Of a stretch of DNA of 64,000 nucleotides, positions 42,413-51,717 are shown piece after piece. The translations under genes and the position numbers were made by a program. Position 1 is the first letter of the stretch. Every line of letters starts with the position of its first letter. Origin of the DNA: E44-bin32 sp034430595 (GTDB lineage Bacteria > Chloroflexota > Anaerolineae > Anaerolineales > E44-bin32); assembly GCA_034430595.1 (NCBI GenBank), contig DAOUEL010000020.1:1-64000 (forward strand). The letters are read 5' to 3'. The notes under the pieces were generated by a model. It was not told the origin of the DNA. It searched no databases and saw only the letters and a program-made list of their open reading frames with translations.

Positions 42413-45400
42413 ATGAGCCGAAATAGAGACATCAAGAAAACTTTGAAGAATTTCGCGGCAGTCGTCTTCGTCGCGGCCGCCGCGCTCCTACTTCCAGCAT
42501 GCCAGCCTCCATCGTTGACAGCGACCCCGACTCTGTCCGCCATGCAGCCGACAGGTTTGATCAGCGAGGTGCTGGCTGGCAAAGCGGGCGATAACCTGTA
42601 CGAGTTCATCGAACTCTACAATCCCGGCAGTGAGCGGCAGGATGTCAGGGGTTGGGTGCTTGAATACCAGCTCGCCCCTGATGAAGAGCGCACGCCACTC
42701 TATTTCTGGGACCAGCCGGCTTCGATTCCACCACATGGCCATCTGCTGCTTGTCCATTCAGGACTCGAATTGGGCATTAGAGCGGACGGGTATTTCGATC
42801 AAGCTTTGAACCTCTCGCGCGGCGGCTTGCGGCTGGTCGACGACCAGGGACAGGTGCGTGACTCGCTTGGCTGGGGAGATGCCCCGCCAGAATTTATCGA
42901 GGGGCAGGCGGCCCCCGCGATTCAGAACGGAATGTCCCTCGAACGCCAGCCAGGCGGCCCAGCCGGCAACAACGTCGATCGGGACGATAATCGCACCGAT
43001 TTCGACCTCCAACCCCAGCCAATACCCCAGAACAGCGCCAGCCCCAGCACACCAACTTCCGAGCTCCCGTACCGGCTCGAACTGGCTGCACCCGAATCGA
43101 TTGCCCCAGGCGATGACTTTACGATTGAAATCACGCTCACCAACAACGATTCTGCCTCGATCTCAGGCTTGTCAGTTCAACTTCCAATTCCGGAAGGACT
43201 CGAAATTCGAGATCGCCCTGCCGGTATATCCATCGAAAATAGGCTTGCCTCCTGGAACACCAGCGAGCTGCAAGCCGGAGCCAGTCAGAGCTGGACATTT
43301 GGTGCAGCTGCACCCTGGACCTACCTCACCTTTTCCCTGCGGGACGTCTTTGCTACCGACAGCCAGGGAGGCTACTCCTATGCTGAGCCGGCGTGGATTC
43401 AGGTTGAGGAAGGCATCATACCGATAAGCGTCGCTCGCGATCTCATCGATTCCCAGGTGATGGTGGAAGGCATCGCAACGATGTACACCGGGGGCTATTT
43501 CGCAGGATCGGGAAACGTCAAGTTCTACATGCAGGACGAGAGCGCGGGTGTGCAAGTCTGGGTGCCCTCGGGCGAGGGCAGCTTGCAAGTGGAAGTCGGC
43601 GACAGGGTACGTGTAACCGGTCAGATGCAGTTATACCGCGGCGCGCGTGAACTGGTGGCGTCGACTGAAACGGTCGTGCTTCTCGAGAAAGACCCCGGGC
43701 CAGAGGGGCTCGCGATCACGATTCAGCAAGCCAGCCAGGATACGGAGTCACTGCCAGGCCAGCTGGTTGAGTTGGAGGGGACGGCTACGCGGATCGAAGA
43801 GTTTTCATACAGCTATGATGTGGATCTGAGCGATCCTTCCGGAAACTTGATTACGCTCTATGTCGACAAATTAACCGGCATCAACGTCGAACCGCTTGAA
43901 ATCGGACGCGAATACCAGGCGACCGGTATTCTCGAGGTAACCGATACCGACAATCAGCTCTACCCGCGCTTCAGCGGTGACCTGGTCGAAGTGTTCCCGG
44001 AAGAGGTCATCCTGACCGCCGATGCCCCGCTCACAGTTCAACCGGGCGAAATCTTGACACTCACGCTTTCAGCCGCCAATTATACGAAGCTCGAGCAAAG
44101 CGGTCTCGAACTGCACCTGCCCTGGCCGCAGCCCGGGCTGACTCTGATCGAGACCCTGGATGGCGGGACTCTTGGTGGTGGCGTCCTGCGTTGGGAGCTG
44201 CCGGCGCTTTCGCCGGGAGGAGGCCAGGCTTCCGTTCATCTGCGTGCCAGGGCGTTGGCTGGCGAGTACGCGAGTGTGAGCGGTTACAGCCTGCAGGATC
44301 CTGATTCAGTACACATCGCCGAGGGAAGCACGCTACGCGTCTTCCTTGGCCAGGAGATTCCAATCTGGGCACTGCAGGGTGAAGGCGAGAGCACACCTTA
44401 CAAACTGAAGACCGTCACGACCTCCGGAATCGTCACCGGCGTGTTCCCGGGCTTGAATGGGTTCTGGCTGCAGGGCGATCCAGATGGGGACAGCCGTACC
44501 TCCGAAGGGCTGTTTGTTGTCTGTGGTGATTCAGCGCTCAATGTCCAGAGTGGCGACTGGATCGAGATCACAGGCGTAATGCGCGAAATCGCCTCCCAGA
44601 CGCAGCTTGCCCCGGATGACTGCTCCCAGTACCGGCGTTTAGCATCCGGCATAAAGCTTCCCGAAGCCAAGCCGCTTGACCCGCCTTCCGAGCCGCAGAC
44701 TGCCCATGATTATTACGAGGCTCTGGAAGGAATGTTGGTCGAGTTGGGTGAGCCGGCGGTCGTTGTCGGGCCAACCTCACGCTTTGGGGAGGTCTTCCTT
44801 GCGCTCGAGAAGCATCACCTGAATCGCTTCTACCGCGGCGACCCAACCGGATATTTGATCATCATCGACGATGGGTCCTCGGAAGCCTTCGAAGATCGCA
44901 CGGGCATCCAGCTCGCGCTGGCGACAGGGGATCGTGTGCTCGCTGCAAGCGGCCCACTGGCCTACACTTTTGGGACCTACAAGATCGAGCCGATATCCAA
45001 TCCGACGACCGAAGTCGGGCCGCCGCCTCCCATTCCTGAGCTCAGCTCAACCGGCACGAACGAGTTCCGAATCATGACCTGGAACGTCGAAAACCTATTC
45101 GACATTCTCGACCCCCACCCGAGCAGCCCACCGCGACCGCGCAAGGCCGAATACGATCGCGATCTGGAGAAGATCGCTCGAACGATTAAGGCGGCTGGCG
45201 GACCGACCATCGTCGCCCTGCAGGAGGTCGAGCACATCGGCATCCTGGAAGATCTGGCCGGTCTCGAAATTCTATCGGAATACAGCTACCAACCTTACTT
45301 GCTGGAGGGGACGGATAGCCGTGGGATCGATGTCGGCTACCTGGTGCGCGCCGATCAGGTGGAAGTTCTGGAGGTCGCCCAATTTCCAGCACCGGGGAGC

Positions 45401-45889
45401 TTGACCAGCCGGCCTCCGCTGATGGTGCACCTGCGCTTTCGCAACGGCGGCAGCGAACTAACCCTCTTCAACAACCACTTTCTCTCCATGTCTGGAGGCG
45501 AGGCAGCGACCGAACCACGCCGCACGGCCCAGGCGGCCTGGAATGCCGGCCTTGTTGAAGAAATCCTTGCTGATGATCCGCAGGCCTGGGTGGGCGTGAT
45601 GGGCGACCTGAACTCCTACTACGAAAGCCCGCCGATTGAGACGTTGCGGGATGCGGGTTTACAGCACGTCTTTGACCTCCTGCCAGAGCAGGCACGCTAC
45701 ACCTATATCTACCTGGGCGTCTCCCAAACACTTGACCACATCATGGTCAGCAGCAGTCTGTGGGGTCAGCTCGAATCCGTAGAGATCCTGCACCTGGACG
45801 CAGACCAACCACTCCCCACGCCGGATGACACCACCCCACTGCACGCTTCCGATCACGACCCGGTGATTGCAACGTTCTCTCTCGAATAG
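42413..45889 (+). CDS. Large secreted lipoprotein nuclease
   Basis: The 1158-residue protein has a lipoprotein signal (LLLPAC, Cys about residue 28). A lamin-tail domain follows (about 45-160, LYEFIELYNPGS and DVRGWVLEY), then a DUF11-like Ig domain (about 220-310) and an OB-fold of the YhcR type (about 345-430). Another Ig-like domain, a second OB-fold region (about 660-870) and a C-terminal endonuclease/exonuclease/phosphatase domain (about 885-1155) complete it. The last domain has the motifs MTWNVENLFD, VALQEVEHIG, GDLNSYYESP and SDHDPVIATF, so the catalytic residues are present. It probably degrades extracellular DNA for phosphate or nucleosides. Confidence 0.92.
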   Translation: MSRNRDIKKTLKNFAAVVFVAAAALLLPACQPPSLTATPTLSAMQPTGLISEVLAGKAGDNLYEFIELYNPGSERQDVRGWVLEYQLAPDEERTPLYFWDQPASIPPHGHLLLVHSGLELGIRADGYFDQALNLSRGGLRLVDDQGQVRDSLGWGDAPPEFIEGQAAPAIQNGMSLERQPGGPAGNNVDRDDNRTDFDLQPQPIPQNSASPSTPTSELPYRLELAAPESIAPGDDFTIEITLTNNDSASISGLSVQLPIPEGLEIRDRPAGISIENRLASWNTSELQAGASQSWTFGAAAPWTYLTFSLRDVFATDSQGGYSYAEPAWIQVEEGIIPISVARDLIDSQVMVEGIATMYTGGYFAGSGNVKFYMQDESAGVQVWVPSGEGSLQVEVGDRVRVTGQMQLYRGARELVASTETVVLLEKDPGPEGLAITIQQASQDTESLPGQLVELEGTATRIEEFSYSYDVDLSDPSGNLITLYVDKLTGINVEPLEIGREYQATGILEVTDTDNQLYPRFSGDLVEVFPEEVILTADAPLTVQPGEILTLTLSAANYTKLEQSGLELHLPWPQPGLTLIETLDGGTLGGGVLRWELPALSPGGGQASVHLRARALAGEYASVSGYSLQDPDSVHIAEGSTLRVFLGQEIPIWALQGEGESTPYKLKTVTTSGIVTGVFPGLNGFWLQGDPDGDSRTSEGLFVVCGDSALNVQSGDWIEITGVMREIASQTQLAPDDCSQYRRLASGIKLPEAKPLDPPSEPQTAHDYYEALEGMLVELGEPAVVVGPTSRFGEVFLALEKHHLNRFYRGDPTGYLIIIDDGSSEAFEDRTGIQLALATGDRVLAASGPLAYTFGTYKIEPISNPTTEVGPPPPIPELSSTGTNEFRIMTWNVENLFDILDPHPSSPPRPRKAEYDRDLEKIARTIKAAGGPTIVALQEVEHIGILEDLAGLEILSEYSYQPYLLEGTDSRGIDVGYLVRADQVEVLEVAQFPAPGSLTSRPPLMVHLRFRNGGSELTLFNNHFLSMSGGEAATEPRRTAQAAWNAGLVEEILADDPQAWVGVMGDLNSYYESPPIETLRDAGLQHVFDLLPEQARYTYIYLGVSQTLDHIMVSSSLWGQLESVEILHLDADQPLPTPDDTTPLHASDHDPVIATFSLE

Positions 45890-45894
45890 AATCA

Positions 45895-45924
45895 TGTAGG
45901 GGCACGAACTATCGTGCCCCTACA
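45895..45924. repeat. Palindromic repeat/terminator with GTAGGGGC arms
   Basis: A perfect 13-bp stem (TGTAGGGGCACGA at 45895-45907 with its complement at 45912-45924) has loop ACTA and directly follows the nuclease stop codon. It shares the GTAGGGGC outer half-arm with a second palindrome at 55744-55772. It can act as a terminator for the nuclease gene and for the convergent small membrane protein gene. Confidence 0.75.
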
Positions 45925-45954
45925 TTCTCAGCTGAACCTAGAGGAATAAACGAG

Positions 45955-46302
45955 TTAAACGTCTCTCAATCGATCACGGGCATCGATCGCCTGGCCAAAG
46001 GCTGCTCCGAAAAAAGTCAGGATGACAGCCGCCCCGATGCCGGCTATGTTGACCCATTCGGTATGCACGAAATATGGCAGCACGATGACGATCAAGATGC
46101 CGATCAGCAATCCGAGCAATGTTCCGGTGATGACCTTCGGCAGGTCAGTGAAGATCCTTGAGAAACGGAAGGGTTCTCGGCTGGCCCTGCGTTTGCGGGC
46201 GACCTGGTGCTGGACTTTTTCCTGTTTCTGGCCCGGATCGCGCAGCGATATTTGTCGATCTCGCAGCCGGCGCAGTCGCTCAATTTCATCATCCCGGCTC
46301 AT
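45955..46302 (-). CDS. Small membrane protein with two transmembrane segments
   Basis: This 115-residue protein has a charged, helical N-terminus (about 1-48, many Arg/Glu/Gln). Two membrane segments follow (ITGTLLGLLIGILIVIVLPYF and INIAGIGAAVILTFFGAAFG-like, about 58-100) with a short basic tail. I do not recognise a family. GGAGG lies five bases before the ATG. It follows the formate dehydrogenase-like gene's strand-mates only loosely. Confidence 0.7.
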   Translation of the reverse strand: MSRDDEIERLRRLRDRQISLRDPGQKQEKVQHQVARKRRASREPFRFSRIFTDLPKVITGTLLGLLIGILIVIVLPYFVHTEWVNIAGIGAAVILTFFGAAFGQAIDARDRLRDV

Positions 46303-46379
46303 TACAGCCTCCGAGTTGCATATAAAGCGATTGACTTGATTGTAGCTGAGGATGCAACGCAGGCAAATCCCCTCTCAGG

Positions 46380-48557
46380 TTAATGGATCAAATCAGCCTG
46401 ATCTTTGATCGCCCCGCGCTGTGAAAGAGGTTGATCCGTGGCCGGATCCCGGTCGAGCGGCGCCTCGACCTTTGCCAATTGCACGGCGCATATCTTGTAG
46501 TCAGGGATCTTGGCCCGCTCATCAACCCGATCGAGCGTGAGTATGTTTGCCGCTGCCTCCACGAAGTGAAACGGGATAAAAACCAATCCGCGCGGTGATC
46601 GTTCGGAGACGAGCGCCCGCAGCACGATCGCACCCCTGCGTGAGCTGACCTGCATCCAATCCCCTGAGTCGACCCCCAGCTGGTCAGCGTCAGCGGGATG
46701 GATCTCAACCGTCGCTTCAGGCCAGATATGATCAAGGGTTGAACGCCGGCTCATCGTGCCGCCGTGCCATTGATAGAGCACGCGGCCGGTGGAGAGGATA
46801 AATGGGTACTCATCATCGGGCAGTTCGCTCTGAGTGCCGTAATCCAGCCTCCAGAACTTACCCCGCCCGCGCGGGAAGTTTTCGCTGAAAAGGTAGGGCG
46901 TTCCAGGATGGTCCTCGCCTGGACAGGGCCAGTGGACACCCCCCTCCCGCTCGAGACGTTCGTAGGTAATACCGTAGAAATCGGGCGTGACCTGGCGCAT
47001 CTCCTCCCACACCTCTCCCGGGCCGTGATAACTCCAGCCGGCAGTCTCGGACTGTCCGAGCTCTGCCTCCAGCCGCGGCGCAAGATCACAAAGGATTTGC
47101 CAGTCCGGCCGGCTATCGCCAATGGGCTCAAGAGCTTTACGCACACGCTGGACCCGCCGGTCGGAGTTCGTGAAGGTTCCATCTTTCTCGGCAAAGGAAC
47201 AGGAAGGCAGAATCACATCCGCCATCTGTCCGGTGCTGTTGAGAAAGATATCCTGGCAGACGATAAATTCCAGCTCTTCAAGCGCATGCCGGGCGTGATT
47301 GAGATTCGGTTCGCTGGTGAGCGGGTCCTCGCCCATGATATAGAACGCACGAATCGAGCCATCGAAAGCCCCTTCGACCAGTTCGGTCACCGTGCGGCCA
47401 GGCTGTTGGCTCAACGTTCCCCGGCTCCAGGCGCCTGCAAATCGCTCGCTGATCCCCGGGTCGTCGACACGCTGGTAGGCTGTGAAGACGTTTGGCAGAC
47501 CGCCGCTGTCGGAGCATCCCTGCACGTTGTTCTGGCCGCGCAGCGGGTTCAGCCCGGTCCCGGGCCGTCCGATCTGCCCGCACATCAAGGCCAGGTTGGT
47601 TATGGCCAGCGTGTTGTCGGTCCCGTGCGTGCTCTGGCTGATGCCCATGCCCCAGTAAACGGCGGCGCTCTCCGCTCCGGCGTAGAGCCGCGCCGCCCGG
47701 CGGATGTCGTCGGCCGGGACACCGGTGATCTCCTGCGCCCATTCGGGGGTGCAGCTCTCGAGCGATTCGCTGTACTCCGGGAAACCTTCCGTGCGGCTTT
47801 CGATGAAAGCCTGGTCGTACAGCTCCTCTTCCACAACAACATGCGCCATCGCCTGCCACAGCGCGACGTCCGTGCCCGGATTCTGGCGCAGCCAGAACGT
47901 AGCGAAATCGGTCATCTCGACCTTGCGCGGATCGATGACGATCAAGCGGGCTCCGTTCTGGCGCACAGCCCGTTTAAGGAAATTGCTGATTACAGGATGG
48001 GTTTCGGTTGTATTTGAACCGGTGACGATGAACGTGTCGAGATGTTCCATTTCGGCGATCGAATTGCTCATCGCGCTTGAGCCGATCGCCAGCTGCAACC
48101 CGGTGACGCTGCCAGCGTGGCACAGCCGGGCACAGTGGTCGATATTGTTCGTGCCCAGCACCGCCCGTACCAGTTTCTGCAGCAGGTAGTTCTCTTCGTT
48201 GGTCGCCTTGGCGCAGGCGAATGCGGCGATGCTGTCCCCACCGTACTTGCGAACGATATTCGCCAACTTCCCGGAAACGAGCTCCAATGCCTCTTCCCAA
48301 TCAGCTTCGCGCCAGACTGGTGTGGCAGAACGCGGTTCGTTGGTATTGACTCGGATGAGCGGTCTCTGAAGGCGCGCAGGATGACGGATGAAATCCGTGC
48401 CGAAGCGGCCCTTGACACAGAGCATCCCGTAATTCGGGGCGGCCTCGAAGGGTGCGCTTACGCGCAGGATATTCTCGTCGTGGACGTGCAGGGTAACCTG
48501 GCAGCCTACCCCGCAGTAAGGGCATGTACTGCGGATTTCACGTTCAGAAGTAATCAT
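46380..48557 (-). CDS. Formate dehydrogenase-like molybdopterin oxidoreductase
   Basis: The 725-residue catalytic subunit belongs to the DMSO-reductase family, closest to FdhA/FdhF. The N-terminal 4Fe-4S motif CPYCGVGCQ is intact, and the active site reads NIDHCARLCHAGSVTGL. The metal ligand is therefore Cys at the position where FdhF has selenocysteine. Later cofactor-binding elements (VTGSNTTETHPV, LNPLRGQNNVQGCSD, MGEDPLTSEPN) are clear. No electron-transfer or membrane subunit is adjacent. I chose the ATG at 48557, because the family begins just before the cluster motif and a promoter fits. The frame stays open to 48845, but those extra residues look non-coding. Confidence 0.9.
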   Translation of the reverse strand: MITSEREIRSTCPYCGVGCQVTLHVHDENILRVSAPFEAAPNYGMLCVKGRFGTDFIRHPARLQRPLIRVNTNEPRSATPVWREADWEEALELVSGKLANIVRKYGGDSIAAFACAKATNEENYLLQKLVRAVLGTNNIDHCARLCHAGSVTGLQLAIGSSAMSNSIAEMEHLDTFIVTGSNTTETHPVISNFLKRAVRQNGARLIVIDPRKVEMTDFATFWLRQNPGTDVALWQAMAHVVVEEELYDQAFIESRTEGFPEYSESLESCTPEWAQEITGVPADDIRRAARLYAGAESAAVYWGMGISQSTHGTDNTLAITNLALMCGQIGRPGTGLNPLRGQNNVQGCSDSGGLPNVFTAYQRVDDPGISERFAGAWSRGTLSQQPGRTVTELVEGAFDGSIRAFYIMGEDPLTSEPNLNHARHALEELEFIVCQDIFLNSTGQMADVILPSCSFAEKDGTFTNSDRRVQRVRKALEPIGDSRPDWQILCDLAPRLEAELGQSETAGWSYHGPGEVWEEMRQVTPDFYGITYERLEREGGVHWPCPGEDHPGTPYLFSENFPRGRGKFWRLDYGTQSELPDDEYPFILSTGRVLYQWHGGTMSRRSTLDHIWPEATVEIHPADADQLGVDSGDWMQVSSRRGAIVLRALVSERSPRGLVFIPFHFVEAAANILTLDRVDERAKIPDYKICAVQLAKVEAPLDRDPATDQPLSQRGAIKDQADLIH

Positions 48558-49062
48558 GACAAGTCCGGATCGCTCCGATCGCAGGATGTGGGCAAAGTAT
48601 ATCCGCACGGGTGATATTAAGACAAGAAAGGTTAGATATCGATGGAGCGCGATCTTAAATCTGAACTGGAGCCGGTGAGGTAGACGGATTCCAGCTGCAG
48701 GTTGACCGTGTAAGAATCCTAGACAACCGGCAATACCGTAACCCACCCGTATTAGATACCGGCGGAGCCGGACCCGATTTCGACATCCTGCATTTGTTAC
48801 ACTGCTTGCATGGTTTTGGGTGTGAAGCACCGAATGAAACAGCATTGAAAGCTAACTGCGGGTGCTTAAACCCAGAGCTATCTCCCCATTACTCGGCCTT
48901 AGAAAGCCCGATTTGGACCTCAAGTCGCACCGGCCATGTCTCGCAATGCTGTCGGAAACCTCGTTATCCGTTTACAATAAACTCCGCTTCATGAGTGTCG
49001 AAAGTGATACTTGCGGTGTTATATTCAACGAGAATTTACGCGAAACAGTAATGCGCCGGTGA
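48558..49062. other. Non-coding gap between divergent fdh-like and squalene synthase-like genes
   Basis: This 505-base stretch holds the minus-strand promoter for the formate dehydrogenase-like gene and a weak plus-strand -10 box (TACAAT, 48973-48978) for the next gene. I see no further gene, tRNA or repeat in it. Confidence 0.5.
48596..48625 (-). promoter_or_regulatory. Sigma70-type promoter of the formate dehydrogenase-like gene
   Basis: On the minus strand TTGTCT (48625-48620) and TATACT (48601-48596) are separated by 18 nt. Transcription would begin near 48589, giving a leader of about 30 nt to the ATG at 48557. Confidence 0.5.
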
Positions 49063-49917
49063 ATGGTTCGCAGCGCGATATTCATCGAGAGAGAAGAATC
49101 CTTGACGAAACGCAAATCGATGCTCAAAATCCTGGAGGAAACCAGCCGAACTTTCTATCTACCGATCGTACGGCTGCCCCAAGGGCTTCAGGAAGCCGTT
49201 GCCTCTGCCTATCTTTGCATGCGGGCAATCGATGAGATCGAGGATCATCCCACTCTTGATCCACAGCAAAAATCGAAAATCCTGCAGTCCGTGAGCTTTT
49301 CCCTTCAGGGTCAGCATTCCGTAGATAACTTCAAGCTCGAAGAGTTGAAGGATGTTTTCCGGGATCTGTCCGTGCTGCCAGAAGTTACTTTGCGGCTTGG
49401 CGAGTGGGCCATCCTGGCGCCCAGCGCAATCGCTCCTAGGATCTGGGATGCTACCGCTGCAATGGCTGAACGGATGGCGATGTGGGCCCAGCGCGGTTGG
49501 TCTGTGGTAACCCAATCCGATCTTGATCGCTACACGTTCAGCGTCGCCGGAGCCATCGGGCTTTTACTCTGTGATTTGTGGGGTTGGTTTGAGGGCTTGC
49601 AGCCAGAGCGCAGCCATGCCATCTCTTTCGGCCGTGGACTGCAGGCTGTTAATATCCTGCGGAACCGTAAGGATGACCTCAAGCGAGGCGTGGACTTTTA
49701 CCCTGAAGGATGGGGAGATGTGGACATGGAAAACTACGCTCGGGACCATCTTTCCTCTTCGGAGAATTACAGCAGCAGCTTTCCAGCGTTATATAAAAGC
49801 TTTATCGCCATTCCGCATGCTCTGGCGATCGCAACGCTCGATGCCCGCAGTGTTGGTAAGCAAAAACTTTCCCGGACCGATGTCCTGCAGATCGTCAGTC
49901 AACTCGATCGCGCCTGA
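49063..49917 (+). CDS. Squalene/phytoene synthase family protein
   Basis: This 284-residue protein belongs to the trans-isoprenyl diphosphate head-to-head synthase family. The first Asp-rich motif reads MRAIDEIEDH and the second NILRNRKDDLKRGVDFYP. These correspond to DTxED and NxxRDxxED in squalene synthase but with changes: the second region has RNRKDD in place of RDxxED. ETSRTFYLPIVRLP at the N-terminus is typical. It may make a C30 or C40 hydrocarbon, or be a divergent member. No other isoprenoid gene is nearby. The start is uncertain; an ATG at 49120 or a TTG at 49102 is also possible. Confidence 0.82.
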   Translation: MVRSAIFIEREESLTKRKSMLKILEETSRTFYLPIVRLPQGLQEAVASAYLCMRAIDEIEDHPTLDPQQKSKILQSVSFSLQGQHSVDNFKLEELKDVFRDLSVLPEVTLRLGEWAILAPSAIAPRIWDATAAMAERMAMWAQRGWSVVTQSDLDRYTFSVAGAIGLLLCDLWGWFEGLQPERSHAISFGRGLQAVNILRNRKDDLKRGVDFYPEGWGDVDMENYARDHLSSSENYSSSFPALYKSFIAIPHALAIATLDARSVGKQKLSRTDVLQIVSQLDRA

Positions 49918-50225
49918 TTTGAGGGTTCTTCCTCTTTCGTAACGTATCTAATCTTTCAAACAGCCAGGGCCATCCCTTTCATGCGAATAACCTAACCTGC
50001 ACGATTTCGGGTTTCGGCCGAACAGAATGCATCCCTGGTGTCATCAGGGTCGATCACTCCTGGGAACGTAGTTCAAACCTCGAGTAGCCCAAGCAAGGGT
50101 GGGTTCATCGTATCTGCCCAGGACTCTATTGAAGACATCCATCGAGGATCCGTATTGTGGATGTAGAGAAGCGGGGCGCCCATCGGCGCCCCGCCGCTTA
50201 CCATGCTTCGAAATCGATGCGATGG
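49918..50225. other. Intergenic gap with one terminator
   Basis: This 308-base stretch between the squalene synthase-like gene and the end of the sugar transporter operon holds only the hairpin at 50171-50194. I see no gene in it. Confidence 0.5.
50171..50194 (-). terminator. Terminator of the sugar ABC transporter operon
   Basis: A perfect 10-bp GC stem (GCGGGGCGCC at 50171-50180 with its complement at 50185-50194) has a 4-nt loop. On the minus strand it is followed by TTCTCT and lies 32 bases after the stop of the solute-binding protein gene. Confidence 0.8.
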
Positions 50226-51626
50226 TTACTGAGTCTCGGCCAGTGCTTCGGCTGCAGTTGCATTCAGTTCTTCAAGCAGCGCCGGGATCTGGTCGGCATC
50301 ACTCTGCAGGATGGCTGAGAAGGTATCCTGGACATCGCGGCGAACGGTGCCCCAGGACGCCCAGCCCGGCTCTCCAACACCATAAGGAGCAAGTTCCAGG
50401 CCCTGCGCCCACAGCGGGTTGGCCGCGGCGTAGTCCGACAGCAGATCGACCGCGCTGGCGCGAATTGGATAATACGCGCTCGCCTCGATCCACTTGGCAT
50501 TGATTTCGGGGCTGGTAAACCACTTCAAGAACAGCCAGGAAGCCAATTCCTTCTCCGGGCTCGATGTCACGATAGCCGAGTTCTGGACGTAGGCATCGAC
50601 CGCCTGCGTGCCGCCATCACCCACGAAAGGCGTGAAGGTCCACACATCATCGTGGTAGGCGCCTTCGGCTTCAAAGGCATCCGCCTGATAGGTGTAGCCA
50701 GCGGTCGAGCTGATCGTGATCAGCGCCCGCCGGGTGGCGAATTCGGGATTAGGATAGCCCTCGGTTGCGAAGGCACAACCCTCGTCCCAGATTTCCTTCC
50801 AGAATTCCGCCGTCCGGGTCACGGCCGGATTGGTGAAGTCATAGCCATCGCCGGCGTCGTTGTACAGATCCCCGCCCAGTCCGAAGACGAAGGAGGCGAC
50901 GTTGCTGGCGCCGGTGTAGAGCACCAGGCCGCCCTGGCCATCGTTGTCAGGATTGTCATCGTTGGCATTGGCTGCCGTCGCGGCACAGATTTGATCTTTG
51001 TACTCGGCAAGCGTTGTCGGCGGTGAGGCGAATCCAAGCTCCTCGGCCCAGGTGTTGTTGTAGAAGTTCACGTTCTCCGACTGCCCGTGCGGGAACCCGA
51101 CCCGGTCGCCGTTAGCATTGATGCCGTTCTCCCACGCACCAGTGTAGTAATCGGCGATCTCTTCGGGAGTGAGGCCGTAGTCTGGATCGTTGATATAACT
51201 GTCGAGATCAGCCATCACGCCGACTGAGTACCAGGTATCGAGGGCGTTGGTGTAGCCCACGAGGATATTGGGCAGGTCGCCGGATTGAATGGCGGCATTC
51301 ATGGCATTTTCCAGATCGCTATAGGCTCCCTGATCGAGCGCTTCGACCGTGATACCCCACTCATTGGTGGCATTAAATTCGTCTACCAGCGCAACTAGTC
51401 CCTCGCCGGTCGAGCCTGTGCCCCAGACGTGCCAGAAGGTAACAGTCTGGCCACTCGGGTCGACCGCCGGCATCGCCGGCTCGGCCGTGGGTTCTACCAT
51501 CGGGGCTTCCGTCGGCGCGGCCGCTGGCGGCTCGGTCGGAGCTTCCGTGGCGGGCGTGCCGCAGCCTGAAAGGACAAGCGGCAGGACCAGTGCCAGGAGC
51601 ATGAACCATACGTAAGTCTTCTTCAT
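50226..51626 (-). CDS. Sugar ABC transporter solute-binding lipoprotein
   Basis: This 466-residue extracytoplasmic binding protein of the MalE/UgpB family has a lipobox (LVLSGC, Cys about residue 22). An Ala/Pro/Glu/Thr linker and a binding fold follow (VTFWHVWGTGSTGEGLVALVDEFN, NILVGYTNA, FLKWFTSPEINAKWIEASAYYPIR). It delivers an unknown sugar or oligosaccharide to the two permeases encoded upstream. GAGGAGG precedes the ATG. It is the last gene of the operon permease F, permease G, binding protein. Confidence 0.94.
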   Translation of the reverse strand: MKKTYVWFMLLALVLPLVLSGCGTPATEAPTEPPAAAPTEAPMVEPTAEPAMPAVDPSGQTVTFWHVWGTGSTGEGLVALVDEFNATNEWGITVEALDQGAYSDLENAMNAAIQSGDLPNILVGYTNALDTWYSVGVMADLDSYINDPDYGLTPEEIADYYTGAWENGINANGDRVGFPHGQSENVNFYNNTWAEELGFASPPTTLAEYKDQICAATAANANDDNPDNDGQGGLVLYTGASNVASFVFGLGGDLYNDAGDGYDFTNPAVTRTAEFWKEIWDEGCAFATEGYPNPEFATRRALITISSTAGYTYQADAFEAEGAYHDDVWTFTPFVGDGGTQAVDAYVQNSAIVTSSPEKELASWLFLKWFTSPEINAKWIEASAYYPIRASAVDLLSDYAAANPLWAQGLELAPYGVGEPGWASWGTVRRDVQDTFSAILQSDADQIPALLEELNATAAEALAETQ

Positions 51627-51717
51627 TGCGTACTTTCCTCCTCGAACAGTAGTTGGTGAAATCGCTAACTGTCTACTTAATCATCCTTCTCGCCGTCGGC
51701 CACCTCCCTCCCGTTGA

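Noticed and set aside
46764..48017. A 417-codon open frame on the plus strand opposite the formate dehydrogenase-like gene
   Set aside because: It is fully antisense to a well-supported gene and has no family features.
48557..48845. An extra 96-codon N-terminus of the formate dehydrogenase-like protein
   Set aside because: The extension has no family similarity, and a promoter with TTGTCT and TATACT lies inside it.
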